Positions 11,966-23,760 of a stretch of DNA of 64,000 nucleotides are shown here, piece after piece (within the stretch, counting starts at the first letter, position 1; each line of letters starts with the position of its first letter). Under the pieces are notes generated by a model, which did no database searches, had not been told where the DNA came from, and saw only the letters and a list, made by a program, of their open reading frames with translations. Both the position numbers and the translations under genes were made by a program. Source of the stretch: Timema cristinae (Eukaryota; Arthropoda; Insecta; Phasmatodea; Timematidae). Location of the stretch: assembly GCA_039000515.1 (NCBI GenBank), contig JBCFYV010000012.1, forward strand, positions 6,530,826 through 6,594,825, read 5' to 3'.

Positions 11966-13600
11966 ACTTTAGTGACTTTTTGGGGGTTGGGGGGGATATG
12001 ATGAGGGTGGAGGATATGATAGTAAATTTTAAAGAACTGGTTACGAAAAAACTCGATCTCCTTAACATCACCATCCAGAGATTTTGTATCCATTTTTGTT
12101 TGATTTACTACAAATAATTCATTCCGATCGTGCTTAGAGCTCTTCTCGATACGTGTGATAAAGTGGATTTAGCTCGTTTTACTCCTACAAGTAACCAACA
12201 GTCTGGTCACAAGACGTCACTAGAGCGCACAATGTCTCTTCGCGACCATACGACGCCCTGACTAAAATCATTAATTAATTAATTATTCTTTCTTCTTTAA
12301 ATGAAATCAAACTTTTTTCCTTCTATATTTTAAGGCATCGCCACAAGAACTCCATTACAAACAGCTTTATTCTCATCAATTAAAATTCCAAAATAAAACG
12401 AATTAGACAGGCGACTTGATTTCACTGGTAAAGCAAGAAGTAAATATTATGTGTATAGTTTTTACCGTGATAAGGGAGGCGTCGCGTCGGTCGGTGGTTT
12501 GGAGACTTCAAGTGGTGTCCCGACGGGACTTACTGCGCCGGAAAGAGATAGGTCACTTGCCATAACGTTGCCCTGAGATGCGGGATAGAAGTTCTCTCGA
12601 CGAAATCCGTCAAGCTAGGTTCAACAATAGGGAAATAAGAGTTCACGTGCACGTTAAGACAAGTGAATAATATTAGAATCACTGCTATCTTATAAAATAG
12701 TTCACAAAGTTCCATGTACAGTCCCGTAGTTTCTCGAGAAGACGTTGGATTTGACAATATTTTACATTGTTTAATTGCTACATGCAAATAGATTATTTCA
12801 ACCACTCAGAAGATAGTTTCAGTTGATATGATTAACCTTTGTTTCATATTTAATATTTCTTATTTATAATATTGTTTATTATTTCAATTACTTTTATTAA
12901 TAAGTATTAACATGAATATTTTTTTTAGGTTTCTTATAATCGTATTAAAATTACTCATCGCATTTATAGTTGAACAAATTCTTCAACGTTTGAGAACTCT
13001 ACTAACGGAATTTATGATTGGCTAGACTTCTAGTGTTTTGTTTCGATTGCAAATCATTAAATTCAAAACAAACTTAACGTTTAGCATGTGCATTGCACAT
13101 ACATGTTTGTTTTAACTATTTATCTTTTAATATTGAGCTCAAACTTTACATTTCTGGTTTTTATGAAGAAAAAAATAAAAAACTATCAAAGATTTTTTTT
13201 ATTGTTTTGAACTTAGAAGTTAACAAATAAATAAATAAGTGCAGTAAAATAATATACCTTGGCACCCTCAATTTAAATATTTTAAGTATTAATTTATGAT
13301 ATTAGAAAATATGTAAGTTTACTATTTCTTTCTGTGCATTTTCCACGTGATATTTTCGTTGAAAACGCTCTGTGAAACTATTGTTCTTGAATTGGTGGTG
13401 TGATTTCCGTTCCTATATGATACAAGTTTGTAATTAATCTTTTTATAGCTTGTGTTTCTGTTGTCATGCATCCTAAGAACCGTATTACGCTATCAGTTCT
13501 AATAAATTCTTGTAGTTTATATTTATATAAAAAAGAAGAACTTTAAAGTGTTACGCTTATCGAATTGTGACTGGAAATTAGTATTAGCGTATACATTATT
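11966..13600. other. No gene recognised
   Basis: AT-rich apart from a somewhat GC-richer patch at 12460-12630. The 91-codon minus-strand frame there (12530-12805) has a hydrophobic stretch but no recognisable family or splice context. Confidence 0.45.
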
Positions 13601-13858
13601 AAAGTGAAAGGGATGGGCTCATAGGGGTTTGAAATGTGTGTTTTTTACTATAAAAAGAATCAAACGAGTAAATAAAACAATGCTAAACCTCCTAACTACT
13701 TCATCAAGTTTTAACACGGCTAATGATCAACAGCCCAGGCTTTCTTGTATTTACCGCTACTCTGAATTAAGCTAATACTCAAGTGCTGCGTTGTGTGCGG
13801 ACGTGAAGTGATTGTTGTGTTTGAACTAAGGCGTGTTCCCAACTGAGTGCGTGCGACC
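13601..13858 (+). promoter_or_regulatory. Presumed 5' UTR and promoter region of the FGF-like gene
   Basis: This lies immediately before the uORF and start codon and is less AT-rich in its last 100 bases. I see no TATA box at a defensible distance. The assignment is positional only. Confidence 0.3.
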
Positions 13859-13888
13859 ATGGGCCTCCTGGTAGCACTGCTGCTATGA
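13859..13888 (+). promoter_or_regulatory. Upstream ORF (9 codons) overlapping the host start codon
   Basis: A short ORF, MGLLVALLL then TGA, lies just before the proposed start of the secreted growth-factor-like gene. Its ATG has a strong animal initiation context (A at -3, G at +4). Its TGA stop overlaps the next ATG in the sequence ATGA at 13885-13888. This is the arrangement expected for translational control by termination and reinitiation. The peptide is strongly hydrophobic, so it could instead be an alternative signal-peptide start with a frameshift before the splice site. The overlap is seen directly; the regulatory role is inferred. Confidence 0.45.
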
Positions 13889-13895
13889 ATATACG
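13885..13895 (+). CDS. Exon 1 (coding end) of a secreted FGF-like gene
   Basis: The exon carries the first codons M-N-I and two bases of the R codon (ATGAATATACG), followed by a consensus donor GTGAGT at 13896. The next exon supplies the third base of the R codon. The ATG was chosen because it is the last ATG before the donor and opens a frame that stays open through exons 2 and 3, giving a classical signal peptide. The exon must extend upstream as 5' UTR, but its 5' end and promoter cannot be placed. Intron 1 is 13896-30806 (16.9 kb) and contains SINEs, a MITE and several minisatellites. A tandem repeat starts exactly at the donor and repeats its sequence. Confidence 0.5.
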
Positions 13896-14190
13896 GTGAG
13901 TAGAATGCTTTTTATTGTTATAATCGGTGGTCACTGGTTTTTATTATAATGGGGGTCTACTGGTTTTTATTGTTATAATCGGTGGGTCTACTGGTTTATT
14001 GTTATAATCGTAGTAACTGTTTTTGTATATCGGTGGTCTACTGGTTTTTATTGTTATAATCGGTGAGTCTAATGCTTTTTATGTTATAATCGGGGGACTG
14101 GTTTATTTTAATCGTTATGGTTTTTATTGTTATAATTGAGTTAATGTTTTTATGGTTATAATCGTGGTTTCGGTTTTAATTGTTATAGTT
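13896..14190. repeat. Tandem repeat starting at the exon 1 splice donor, ~33-bp unit
   Basis: The unit CGGTGGGTCTACTGG then TTTTTATTGTTATAAT is repeated about nine times with indels. The true donor (CGGTGAGTAGAATGC...) forms the first unit, and a second CGGTGAGT occurs at 14061-14068. Confidence 0.75.
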
Positions 14191-14759
14191 GATGGTTTTA
14201 AATAACTTAGGCTTGTTTATGTTAGGTTAGGCCAGATAAGGTTAGACTAGGTGCGACTTGCTATCAATCACTTTCTTTCTGTTTTTCTCTCAGCTTGAGA
14301 CAAAACTTACAGCCATCCTAAATGGAGTGCCACAACCACTTAAGCCGAGCTAGTACACCATTGCGCCTTGTTTACAATTTTCAAAATGGAACTCATGGCC
14401 CCACTGCAGTGTGAGATCAACACTAAAATTTAAAACGAAGGTGAACTTGTGGCCTAACTGTAATACGTCCAGCCATCCATTATTATTTTCTATTAAGGAA
14501 ACTCCATATTTTATGTTTACCGCTCATTCACTTCGATAATTTTATTGATATTCTAGAGCAGGCATGTCTAACCTACGGTCCCCGAGTGAGTTCTTTGTGG
14601 CCATGCCAGCCAGATCAAATTGAAAAACTTAAAATTTCAGAAATAAACAACAGATAATATTCTAGTTTTTATTATATGTGGGCATTAGATTCTATACATT
14701 TCATGCATTGCCCCCGACTCCAGAATTTGCCCTTTAATTAATAATCTTTGGTGTAGCCA

Positions 14760-15282
14760 TTAAGCAGGCGCTGTTTGACTGACGAAGGTGTTTAGAGCCA
14801 GTTGGTCGAGTCAGTGGCTTCCCCCACCACTATATTTCTTGACTGACACCTCAATCGGTGACGTGTAGACGGTCCAAGGTTCGACTGTCCCTTTTAACAA
14901 GCCAGTTGTAGTCAGTGCGTTATAGTGGGTTCAAACCTGCAGTTCTGCCAGTAGCTGATTAGAAGCTCCACGAGTGTCTCTCCTCTTCAGCCAGTCTCGA
15001 ACCCATGGCTTCTTCTTATTAAGTTCTTCTATTAAAATATTACACGACTCTGACACAAACTCGTAAGTTAGATTTTGAATTATCTCATTTAATTCATCCA
15101 GAGGCAGTAATGATGATGCACACTCGGCCATATTTACACGCAAACTGGCCCTCAAACCTGCATGGCTTTAACCTCCGTGTGGACAGATCAAAGAAAATTT
15201 ACAGGTCAGTCACTGGCATCAGTCAAACTGACGCCAGTCGAACCTGCCTGTCAACTGGCCTAGTGTAAATGCGCCTTTAGCC
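14760..15282. other. Remains of a PIF/Harbinger element around the transposase fragment
   Basis: Sequence on both sides of 14931-15155 repeats motifs such as GCCAGTTG, TTCGACTG and AAACCTGCAG. The right edge carries GTGTAAATGCGCC before TTA, like a Harbinger-type terminus with a 3-bp TTA/TAA target. A convincing matching left end was not found. Confidence 0.35.
14931..15155 (-). pseudogene. PIF/Harbinger transposase N-terminal fragment
   Basis: A 74-codon frame contains ELNKKKPWVRDWLKRRDTRG and ASNQLLAELQ. The K/R-x-W-V-R-x-W-x-x-R-R-x-x-x-G-A ... L-x-x-E-L motif is typical of the region upstream of the DDE nuclease in HARBI1/ALP1-like proteins. No nuclease domain follows before the stop at 14931 or in nearby sequence, so this is a fragment. 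It lies in intron 1 of the host gene, on the opposite strand. Confidence 0.6.
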
Positions 15283-16065
15283 GGGGAACAGTTGGAAGTG
15301 CTGGGTCTATACCAAACTGAAGCATTTATATTATAATTTATCACTTTATATCGATTAGTAAAGAATTCTGATGAAAGATTTTGACTAGATTCACACCAAG
15401 GACCAAATATACATGATTTTAAAAATTGCGTTTGTTTCCATTATTTAATTAGTAAATCTATGATTTGGGTTATGGTTATTGTGCTTGTCCTAGAATTAAA
15501 GTTAAGCCTACCCCATTTGTAAAATTTTAAAAGAATGATAGATACTTATTTTGTTTAAAAACCGGCCTTGTCGACGATCTTTCTCGACATTGTCATCGAT
15601 AGAAATAAAACTTTAACTTGTATTGATAAATACATGCTAGTGTTAAAACAACCTAATTTCAAAAATATTTTTTGAATTTAGTGTCTTAATAACATATGTA
15701 GAACTCCCTCCCCTATAAAATTGTTATTTTAACAGATATGACCTGCATCGGTGGGTACATGGATAAATGTATTGTGCGTGGCACAAAATTGTACACATTT
15801 TTCTAATTTTAAAATTTTGAACGTAGTAGGGCCTATTTTAGAAGATATAACTTATATAGTTCCCTTACAAAGAAAAATTTAATCTAAAAGGATAAATCAG
15901 CTTATTTTGAAAACTAAATTCTTTTCAGCCCTTGTTGTTTGTTCTTCTTGGCGTTGTGACGTGATGTGACTGATGTGAGTGATGTGATGTCTTACCTCCT
16001 GCCCATGCTGTACTTAACACTGATTGAGTAGGTTTGATCAAAATATAATATAGAACCTTTATTTG
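15283..16065. other. No gene recognised (intron 1)
   Basis: AT-rich sequence with no supported features. A TGATGTGA direct repeat occurs at 15957-15990. Confidence 0.5.
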
Positions 16066-16160
16066 TGTATAAAGAGGTTGAGAAACCATTTAAAAAAAAA
16101 ACGTACCTCATCAGACCTGGTTGGGATTCAATCCCCGACACACCCGGCACCTAAAAATCA
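16066..16160 (-). repeat. SINE-B fragment
   Basis: GAGAAACCATTTAAAAAAAA and the reverse box B-like GGTTGGGATTCAATCCCCG. Confidence 0.5.
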
Positions 16161-16345
16161 AACTTAAATGAGCTGGGCAATAAGTCTACTTGTCCACAAG
16201 TGTGGGTTTTATAGTAATGAAGCTGTATTATATATTGACACTATGACGCTATCTCAAAAGATGTGCCAAGTGGAATAAAACAAGGTAAATTTGTTACACA
16301 TAATGATAAATGGGATATACGTTAGTATTTGTCAAATTTCTAAAA

Positions 16346-16374
16346 AAATATATATATATATATATATATATATA
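16346..16374. repeat. (TA)n microsatellite
   Basis: Alternating TA over about 28 bp. Confidence 0.9.
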
Positions 16375-16959
16375 ATCTGTAACTAATATCTCCCAGAAAC
16401 TTTGATAAATATCTAAATTGAATGAACAAAACATACCCAGAATGTTTAAAACTATATTATCTTACGCAGGGGCTACCAGGGTTGTTGGTTGAAGTGCCAA
16501 TTCATTGCACTTTGACAAACCCTGATCTAGTCTAATACCATAGATTTTAAATGTTTACAATATATAAATATATAGTTTATAAAAATATGACACAATATAT
16601 TGTCCTAAATTAGCCAACTATAAGCTTGTGGACTTCCTAAAGGAGTTTAAGATTTAATTACCTCTATACTAACCGTGCAAATTACCAATTCGCTGAGGAG
16701 AATGTTATGCAAATGTGAGTTTCAACATTCCTTAGATGACTATAGTGAGGGGTATTTTTCAATTCGAGAACCATTGCCGTTTTAATTTCACTGACAAAAG
16801 AATGAATACGTCGTCAAAGCGAACAAATAATTGTAATATTATAATCTCTATTTCTAAAACAATTCGACAGTGGAATTCTCGAAAACGAAACAAGGTTAAG
16901 ATTGGCCTATCTTATTCTAAAAACTTTAAGTTAATATCAGCGTGACAAGTTTAAACAAT

Positions 16960-17275
16960 AATTAGAGGAACTACTTTAAGATAATTACTGGTGAAACTAC
17001 TTTAAAATAAAAATTGGCGAAACTACTTAAAGATAATAATTGGCAGATCTTATTCAAAATAATATTTGGTGAAACTACTTCAAGATAATAATTGGCAGAA
17101 CTTCTTCAAAATAATAACTGGTGAACGAACCTACTTCATTATAATAATTGGTTAACTAATTCACTATAATAGTTGGTAAACTAATTTAAGATAATAATTG
17201 GTGGAACCACTTAAACATACGAGTTAGTAAAACTACTTCAAGGCAGTAACTAGGGAAACTACTTTAATATAGCAC
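16960..17275. repeat. Minisatellite, ~33-bp unit, about 9 copies
   Basis: The unit resembles AAGATAATAATTGGTGAA followed by ACTACTTC. Copies are strongly diverged, with two short forms near 17150. Confidence 0.75.
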
Positions 17276-17647
17276 TTAGAGGTGCTACTTTTAAATAGTT
17301 GGCCACATATCGAAACTGCATCAAGACCCTAACTATAGTAGGAGTTTTGCAAGAATAAACTTTTAGAATATTTTTTTTTGTCAGCAATTATAACATTTTT
17401 ATTTATTACTATTGTTAATGTAGAGGCATTGATAATATATATCAAAAGTTACTGCTGAATTTCACATATTTTGACGTATGTTTACAATAAAGTTAAACTC
17501 AGTAACGTATTTATCCGTCGTAAAGGTTCTTTCTTTGAAAGTTTTAACTTTTAGAAGAACTATTTTAAGACGGCAAACAATGGAACAACTTAATTTGTCA
17601 GATAATTTTTTCCTGTATGGCTCTTTTAGTCATTTACAGTCCTTTAC

Positions 17648-17712
17648 CTTAGATCAGTAGCGTGTCTGTCTATTGAGCTAAGAGCACCATGTTCGATTCC
17701 TGATATGACCAA
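17648..17712 (+). repeat. tRNA-like fragment (group C)
   Basis: CCTTAGATCAGTAGCGTGTC (box A-like) and ATGTTCGATTCCTG (box B-like), spaced as in a tRNA. Stems do not pair well. Confidence 0.45.
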
Positions 17713-18455
17713 TAAAATTGCTGAAATTTAGGATTATCGTTTTACATATTATTATTTAGAAGCCAGAGAACTTGGTTTTTGTGTTTTTTCTAGATTTAAG
17801 TGAGTTTGTAATTGTTTGTTGGTTCATAAAGTACAAGCTAGGTGTCTTCAATACAATCAACGTAGTTCCTATCTAACCATGGTAGCAGCACAGAGATACA
17901 GAAATAATGACTAAATGTCCAGTCTGTTTGATCTTGTCCTCATTCTTGTGCTATTATAATTTATGGTAAGCCTGTCAGAAGTGATGAAGAAAGTGAATCA
18001 TCTCTTTACTATAAAAAAAGTATGATTAATACTTTTAGCACCATAGTTATATACGTCAACGTCTTAATATAGAGTTTAAGAATGAGGAACGTGGCTTAGT
18101 GGAAGTGCACTTTCATTAGCATGGAGAGGTGATGGGAAAACTCAACCCTAGGTGCACTAGGCTTAGGTTCTAACCATGACTTCTCCGTGACCAAACTTGG
18201 AAGTATCTAAAATACAAATTTTTGCGAAAAATAATACTTAATCAACCTATTTTTTCTAGAAAGAATGGACAGTTATATGATATAATAGACTTGGGAATAC
18301 CACTATAACCATTCATTATTTAAAATAAAATTCCAGCATAGCTACCGGTTTTTATGACAAAAAAATCTCATTTTTTAAAAAGGCTTTTCTTCCAATTATG
18401 TATCTTTGAACAAATAATTCTGAGTACATTTATTTTTCGTAAAAAGCTTGTTGGC
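17713..18455. other. No gene recognised (intron 1)
   Basis: AT-rich. A possible degraded SINE piece (GGCTTAGTGGAAGTGCACTT ... GGTTCTAACC) lies near 18090-18180. Confidence 0.4.
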
Positions 18456-18483
18456 ATTATTATTATTATTATTATTGTTATTA

Positions 18484-18528
<45 letters not shown>

Positions 18529-18812
18529 TATTAGCACCGCGTCTTACTACCCGTTCGGGTTATACGCACTTACGCTAATGTGTAATGGTATGCTGGTTGT
18601 GGGATTAAATGGAGGACCTACAGTTTAACGTGGGATCCGAACCACGGTGGAGGTCTTGCATTCCACCCATTCACAAGATGTGATTAATACACGTCTTGTC
18701 AGAGGTGAAGGAAGGGTTTGGTAATCAGATAAATCTGTGCCGGGACCGAGGATTGAACCCCAGACCCCCAGAACAGAATTCTGACACCTTACCCCTAGAC
18801 CACCAGGTCACC
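18456..18812 (-). mobile_element. Full-length SINE-A
   Basis: From the plus-strand left it reads (ATT)n, the shared tail, the body, then the tRNA-like head ending CTAGACCACCAGGTCACC. On its own strand the head has box A-like TGGTCTAGGGG and box B-like GGGGTTCAATCCTCGG. The flanks TAAAAAGCTTGTTGG and TAAAAAGTATGTTGA look like an imperfect ~15-bp target duplication. Confidence 0.9.
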
Positions 18813-19867
18813 TAAAAAGTATGTTGAACGAGCCACCAAATTTGAGTACTTGAGCAAGTATTGTTAGTAAGTACCTCTACCAAATCTTTGGAGTAGTCCA
18901 TCTCCATCAAATTTTTGAAATGTCCCTTGGAAGATATTTGGAGTCATCTTCACATTCCCAACAAACGGCAAAATTCAAGCACTTTTCCCATCCGTCCATC
19001 TGCCCCCTCCCCCCAATGTAAAAAATGCAAGTAAAATGGCTGATATTCCTAGATTTCCCGATCAGGGGCCCCCTGGTTGTGTCTATCTACACTTTATAAT
19101 TATAGTAAGAAGAATATATAATTCAAAAACTGAGCTATTTGTACTAATTTTAAAGGATGTAGCCCATATTAAAAAAGGATAAATATGTATACAATATATT
19201 TTTAACTTTAAAAGTATCAGACTTACCATGGCTGTTAGCACTATGATGCTTTATCATAAGTGATACTTGTGGAATAAATCAAGGTAGGGTTGTTACTCCT
19301 CAGGGTAAACTAAATGTACCGCACATTAGCAAAGGAAACAATTTTTATATAAAACAGTTCAAAATATGTCATTGAACTAATTCACTGTCATTGTGTGTGG
19401 GTTTTTATTGGTGAGTCTAAAACAATAGCTATTGGACTAAAATAACGAGGTAACTAAAAGAAATAGCACCGAATTCTTAAGGTCCTTGGCCCTGTCGATG
19501 CAAGTCTAAATACGTTTGGAAATATCAGTTTTTCTCAAGAACGAATGAAATTTCTATGTCAATATTTTCAACACTCCTTATAAGATAATATTATATCACT
19601 ATCTATTAATTGTTACATTTTCTTATTCTTTGCTATGCAGCCAGCAGTTTTATATCGTAAAATGCCAATATTTGATCACTGTTAAAATGATAGAGGAGGT
19701 GTGTGTATAAAAAGTATAACTTAATCAACACGCTTCTATTATTGAACACACCATTTCCGAAAAGAAAATTTCAAAACAATAACAATTCTTGAAGATAACC
19801 GTTTCCTCCATGGCTCTGCATTTCTACGCCAAATGAAAAGGGCCAATCACCTAAAGTAAAAAATAAC
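18813..19867. other. No gene recognised (intron 1)
   Basis: AT-rich sequence without supported features. Confidence 0.5.
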
Positions 19868-19945
19868 CCTCATAGCACTGATCAGGACTCGAACTCGAGT
19901 CCCAACCATTTAGATCGGAATCAGTAACGAACTCCTTAACTATCA
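19868..19945 (-). repeat. tRNA-like SINE head fragment
   Basis: The reverse of GGACTCGAACTCGAGTCCC gives a box B-like element, with AACTCCTTAACTATC further along. The family is uncertain. Confidence 0.4.
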
Positions 19946-19999
19946 CAAGTGGTTCCTTTCACCTGAAATATAACTTATGCCACATTTTTAATTGATTAT

Positions 20000-20095
20000 A
20001 TAGATAAAGTATTGTAATTGTGACTATTGCGACTCTTATATAGATAAAGTATTGTAATTGTGACTATTGCGACTATTGCGACTATTATGGCGCTT
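20000..20095. repeat. 40-bp tandem duplication
   Basis: TATATAGATAAAGTATTG plus TAATTGTGACTATTGCGACT occurs twice in a row, followed by two extra ATTGCGACT units. Confidence 0.85.
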
Positions 20096-20912
20096 GTCGT
20101 CCCAAACTTAAAAGGAAAGGTTATTGCAATTCTGTATATCTTGCCTGTACTTGGGGCTACAACCGAAATGGTTTGATGCATTTTGTACAAACTTGATATT
20201 TAGATGTTAAATGATCGTATCAGAAGGACAAATCGTGATTTTGGTTCTAGTTTTAAAATTAATTTAAATGTTGAGTGTTGACTGATTTTAAAAATATGAA
20301 GTTTTTCTAAAATAGTTTCACAATTTGGTTCAAACTATACAACTGTGGAGTGTTTAAAATTTTTAATAGTATTGTTAACATTCATGGTATTTTCACGCTT
20401 TCCAAACCCATCGTATTTATACACACAACCAACTATAAAAGTGAGCCTTGGTAAAGCTTCATTCCAATATGAACGGCCTGTATAAACGAGAATCATGCTA
20501 TGACCTCCATTTTGTCAACAAACACTCGATGAAACATGTATGTTATCTGTCACGGAAACGACAAGAGTCCAGTCAAACGCCTCAGATTAGACAAGTTTCA
20601 TAGACAAATACTCGAATGCTCGGAGAGCTAGCTGTGTCGAGTGCCAGAGAAGGGAATGTTATTTTTGGTGCGAACAAAAACAAACATAAGCATTGTGATT
20701 GTATCTGAATTATAAATGACTGTATCCATGGAAGAGGACGATGAAGAGAAATAGTTTTGACATTGTTTACAGTTATTTCTTCTTGAGAGGCCCCCACCCC
20801 TATCACCCAGATAGCACTTAACTAATGTAGGTAATACAGCTCGAACCAGACGTTGCATCGTGGTGAGTTATTCTGTAGTCTTCATTAGGAAATATTGGAA
20901 ATTGGGCATTTT
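20096..20912. other. No gene recognised (intron 1)
   Basis: Overlapping minus-strand frames at 20582-20858 have no recognisable product. Confidence 0.45.
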
Positions 20913-21275
20913 AGGTGGATGAAAGTGGACGAGAGAAAAAGCCAGTGTTTTTGTAGTTTTTATGGCTAAAATAAATAAAATATTGCTCCAGTACAAACGT
21001 AGAGTTTAATTTTCTTCACAGGGTGACCTCAAAATTTCTTGAATATCTTTCAAGGGTTTTCTAGAATTTAATGACAACTTTTCTTATATTTTAAAAAGTT
21101 TGTTAGATTATGCCACCATGCTCATGAAAAATATTTAGGAACTGTTTATATTACCATAATAATAAAATTAAACCCTTGTACTGGAGCAATATTTTATTTA
21201 TTTTGGACATTAAAAATTTTGGCGATACAAATTGCAAAAAACTTACCTATTCTCGCGTCCCCTTCCATACCAACT
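20913..21275 (+). mobile_element. Family-D TIR element (MITE), copy 2
   Basis: Left arm AGGTGGATGAAAGTGGACGAG, inner ATATTGCTCCAGTAC, inverted GTACTGGAGCAATATT and right arm TCTCGCGTCCCCTTCC. It has the same interior as copy 1 in the same orientation. Confidence 0.8.
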
Positions 21276-21337
21276 TTAACAATTAATTATTATTTTTTTA
21301 AATATTTAATTATTTTAAAATATTTAATTATTCTAAA

Positions 21338-21570
21338 GGGTGACCTGGTGGTCTAAGGGTAAGGTGTCGGACTTCTGTGCTGGGGGTCCGGGGTTCAATC
21401 CTCGGTCCCGGCACAGATTTATCTGATTACCAAACCCTTCCTTCACCTCTGACAAGACATCTTGTGAATGTGGGGAATGCCAGGCCTCCACCGTGGTTCG
21501 GATTCCACATTAAACTGTAGGTCCTTCATTTCATCTCACAATCACCCTACCATTACACATTAGCGTAAGT
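21338..21570 (+). mobile_element. SINE-A with intact tRNA-like head, 3' tail missing
   Basis: The head GGGTGACCTGGTGGTCTAAG ... GGGGTTCAATCCTCGGTC is followed by the whole body to ATTAGCGTAAGT. The shared 3' tail is absent; unrelated sequence starts at about 21571. It is the best copy for defining the head. Confidence 0.9.
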
Positions 21571-22103
21571 ACTGTACCGTGGAGAGACTAACCCGGCACA
21601 AACTACATATCTTACTCACCCTATTCAACGGACCGCTGGATTCTCGTACAACGACAATGATCACGCCACATCAACAACACATCAACAAACATGGACTCTG
21701 TGTGAGAAAGTGACAGTTAACGCGCTCTAGTGCTTTTGTGAACTGATACATCTATCAAAAGCGCTCATGCGCGAAAAGACTGTTAGAAGAAAGGCTCTAT
21801 GTCTCCCGCGGCCCGAAGTGACTCCCGCCCCCCTTGACTGTGTGTCCGTCCAACCAGCGCTATGCATACGCGCTTGGGCAGATATAGACTTCATGATTGG
21901 ATTATAGTGACCGCATTATGATGTAATTCTCTCCTTCCCTTGTTTCCTCCACTGAGTAAGACCAGATATAAACTTATGTTTTGCAAAGGAAGTCACTCTT
22001 TGGTGCCTGATAGACGTTAGGCTCACATGGGCGATATGTAGGGCCCTAGGACTAATAGAACGTAAGTCTGTCTAGGATGACAGGAAATTAATCTTAGACC
22101 ACG
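21571..22103. other. GC-richer interval, nothing recognised
   Basis: The composition around 21580-21900 is markedly less AT-rich than its surroundings and begins exactly where the SINE tail is missing. No open frame, splice pair or terminal repeat could be supported. Confidence 0.4.
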
Positions 22104-22342
22104 TTATTATAATATTCAGGTTAGGGTTGTAATCTTGGTGCAGATATGCCATATTATTGTAATATTCAGGTTAGGGTTGTAATCTTGGTGCTGATATGCC
22201 ATATTATTATAATATTCAGGTTAGGGTTGTAATCTTGGTGCAGATATGCCATATTATTATAATATTCAGGTTAGGGTTGTAATCTTGGTGCAGATATGCC
22301 ATATTATTATAATATTCAGGTTAGGGTTGTATTCTTGGTGCA
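22104..22342. repeat. Minisatellite, ~50-bp unit, 5 copies
   Basis: The unit AATATTCAGGTTAGGGTTG then TAATCTTGGTGCAGATATGCCATATTATTAT is nearly identical between copies, indicating recent expansion. Confidence 0.95.
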
Positions 22343-23195
22343 AAGGCCAGGGAAACTATTTGTTAGATGCCATTATTAGTTTGATTGTTTATATGGAAAA
22401 TACAGTTAGCGATCAGTCAGATGGCTGTAATTCCTGGTTGTTGTTATTACAATCTTGCGGGATTTAGTAAATATTGGTTGGTATTTAAGGTTGTCTCTCA
22501 TACAAAATTAATGCTCCTTTTTTATGCTCTCAGTCTAGTAGGACATTTTTGCATATTAGTTTGTTTATAAACGGCAAGTGATAAATTTCAATTATCTTAT
22601 ATCCCTATGTTTCTTTACATGTGGTTTAATGAGGTGTATAGATAAATCTATAAAAAATAAGAACCTTAGAATATGTTAATGGTTTCAGGCGTTAGCGAGC
22701 TAACTGTTGTAAACTGAGTTTTGGGAAATATATCTAACATTGTAATCTTTTGCGATAGCTAGCGTGAGGTTAAATTTACCTATTGTTGACATTGTAATAA
22801 TGTATAGACGGGGATGCTGGTCGTTTACTATTCCTCGTTTAGCCTGGTCTTAGACATTGTTATGTTAGTTGTATAAGAGAAGTGATGAGTCTCCCATGTT
22901 TATTAGAGCATGTTTAATATATGGTTCCATGTAAATTACCACTTCAATAAATTAGCCGTTGGGCAATGTTTGTTACCTGCACTTCGTTCTTGTTTATACA
23001 TAATTTTATCTACTGAATCTTCCCATGGGCATAGTTGATACTTCTCAGGTGAGACAGGGAATAATTGGGCTTGTAGCGGATATCCAAATAAAACCCCTTG
23101 TGGTTATCCTTCATGTTTGTAATAATGGCGACTGGGTGTTGTGGTGCTTAGTTAGGGATTTTGATGGTTCTGCTAACAGACTGTACCCACACCCG
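22343..23195. other. No gene recognised (intron 1)
   Basis: Short open frames only, with no recognisable family. Confidence 0.45.
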
Positions 23196-23262
23196 GTAAG
23201 CTTGAGTACGTATAACCCGAACGGGTAGTAAGACGCGGTGCTAATAATAATTATTATTCTAA
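23196..23262 (+). repeat. SINE tail fragment
   Basis: GTATAACCCGAACGGGTAGT followed by AAGACGCGGTGCTAATAATAATT. Only the shared tail is present. Confidence 0.85.
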
Positions 23263-23584
23263 AATGATAGAAAAATAGAGTGATCCAATTTCATAGCTGT
23301 CTAGTGAAGAATCTATAAAACCGCGCTTTGATCCATTTTCTTGTTCTTAAGTAGTCGTATTTCCTATATCCCGGTTAATGGGTTTACTAAAAGACTGCTC
23401 TGCGACTTTCTCTTGAAACGCCCCAAGCTCAATGTGTTCCCATGTATTTATCATTCCCATCTAAAACGTTAGGGATTTACTTCTTTGCGCTATTTTAATT
23501 TTAACTTTCCAATTCAGACTTTCTCAAGCTGCTATTAAACTATAATATATGCTTTTATAAATCTAAATTACATACCGGAGATCA

Positions 23585-23760
23585 TTGGTTGGGTTGGAAC
23601 ACGCGCGGTTTGTTTTGTCAGTGACGGGGAGGTCGAGTTTTAGGTCTAGATTAGATGCGCAGTATTTTTGTTTTCAAAGTAGCTTTCTTTTCTCTCTACC
23701 CGCAAATGCAGATACACTTATAAATTCCTTCACTTCGCTCTTCCCTAACCCATACGTAAA
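23585..23760 (+). repeat. Diverged SINE-B
   Basis: GGGGAGGTCGAG near box B, and CTCTCTACCCGCAAATGCAG in the body. Confidence 0.5.

Noticed and set aside
12530..12805. 91-codon minus-strand frame with a hydrophobic stretch
   Set aside because: No recognisable family, no splice partners, and no bias separating it from random AT-rich sequence.
22104..22342. GGTTAGGG motifs as telomeric sequence
   Set aside because: The motif is a fixed part of a 50-bp minisatellite unit and is not itself tandem.
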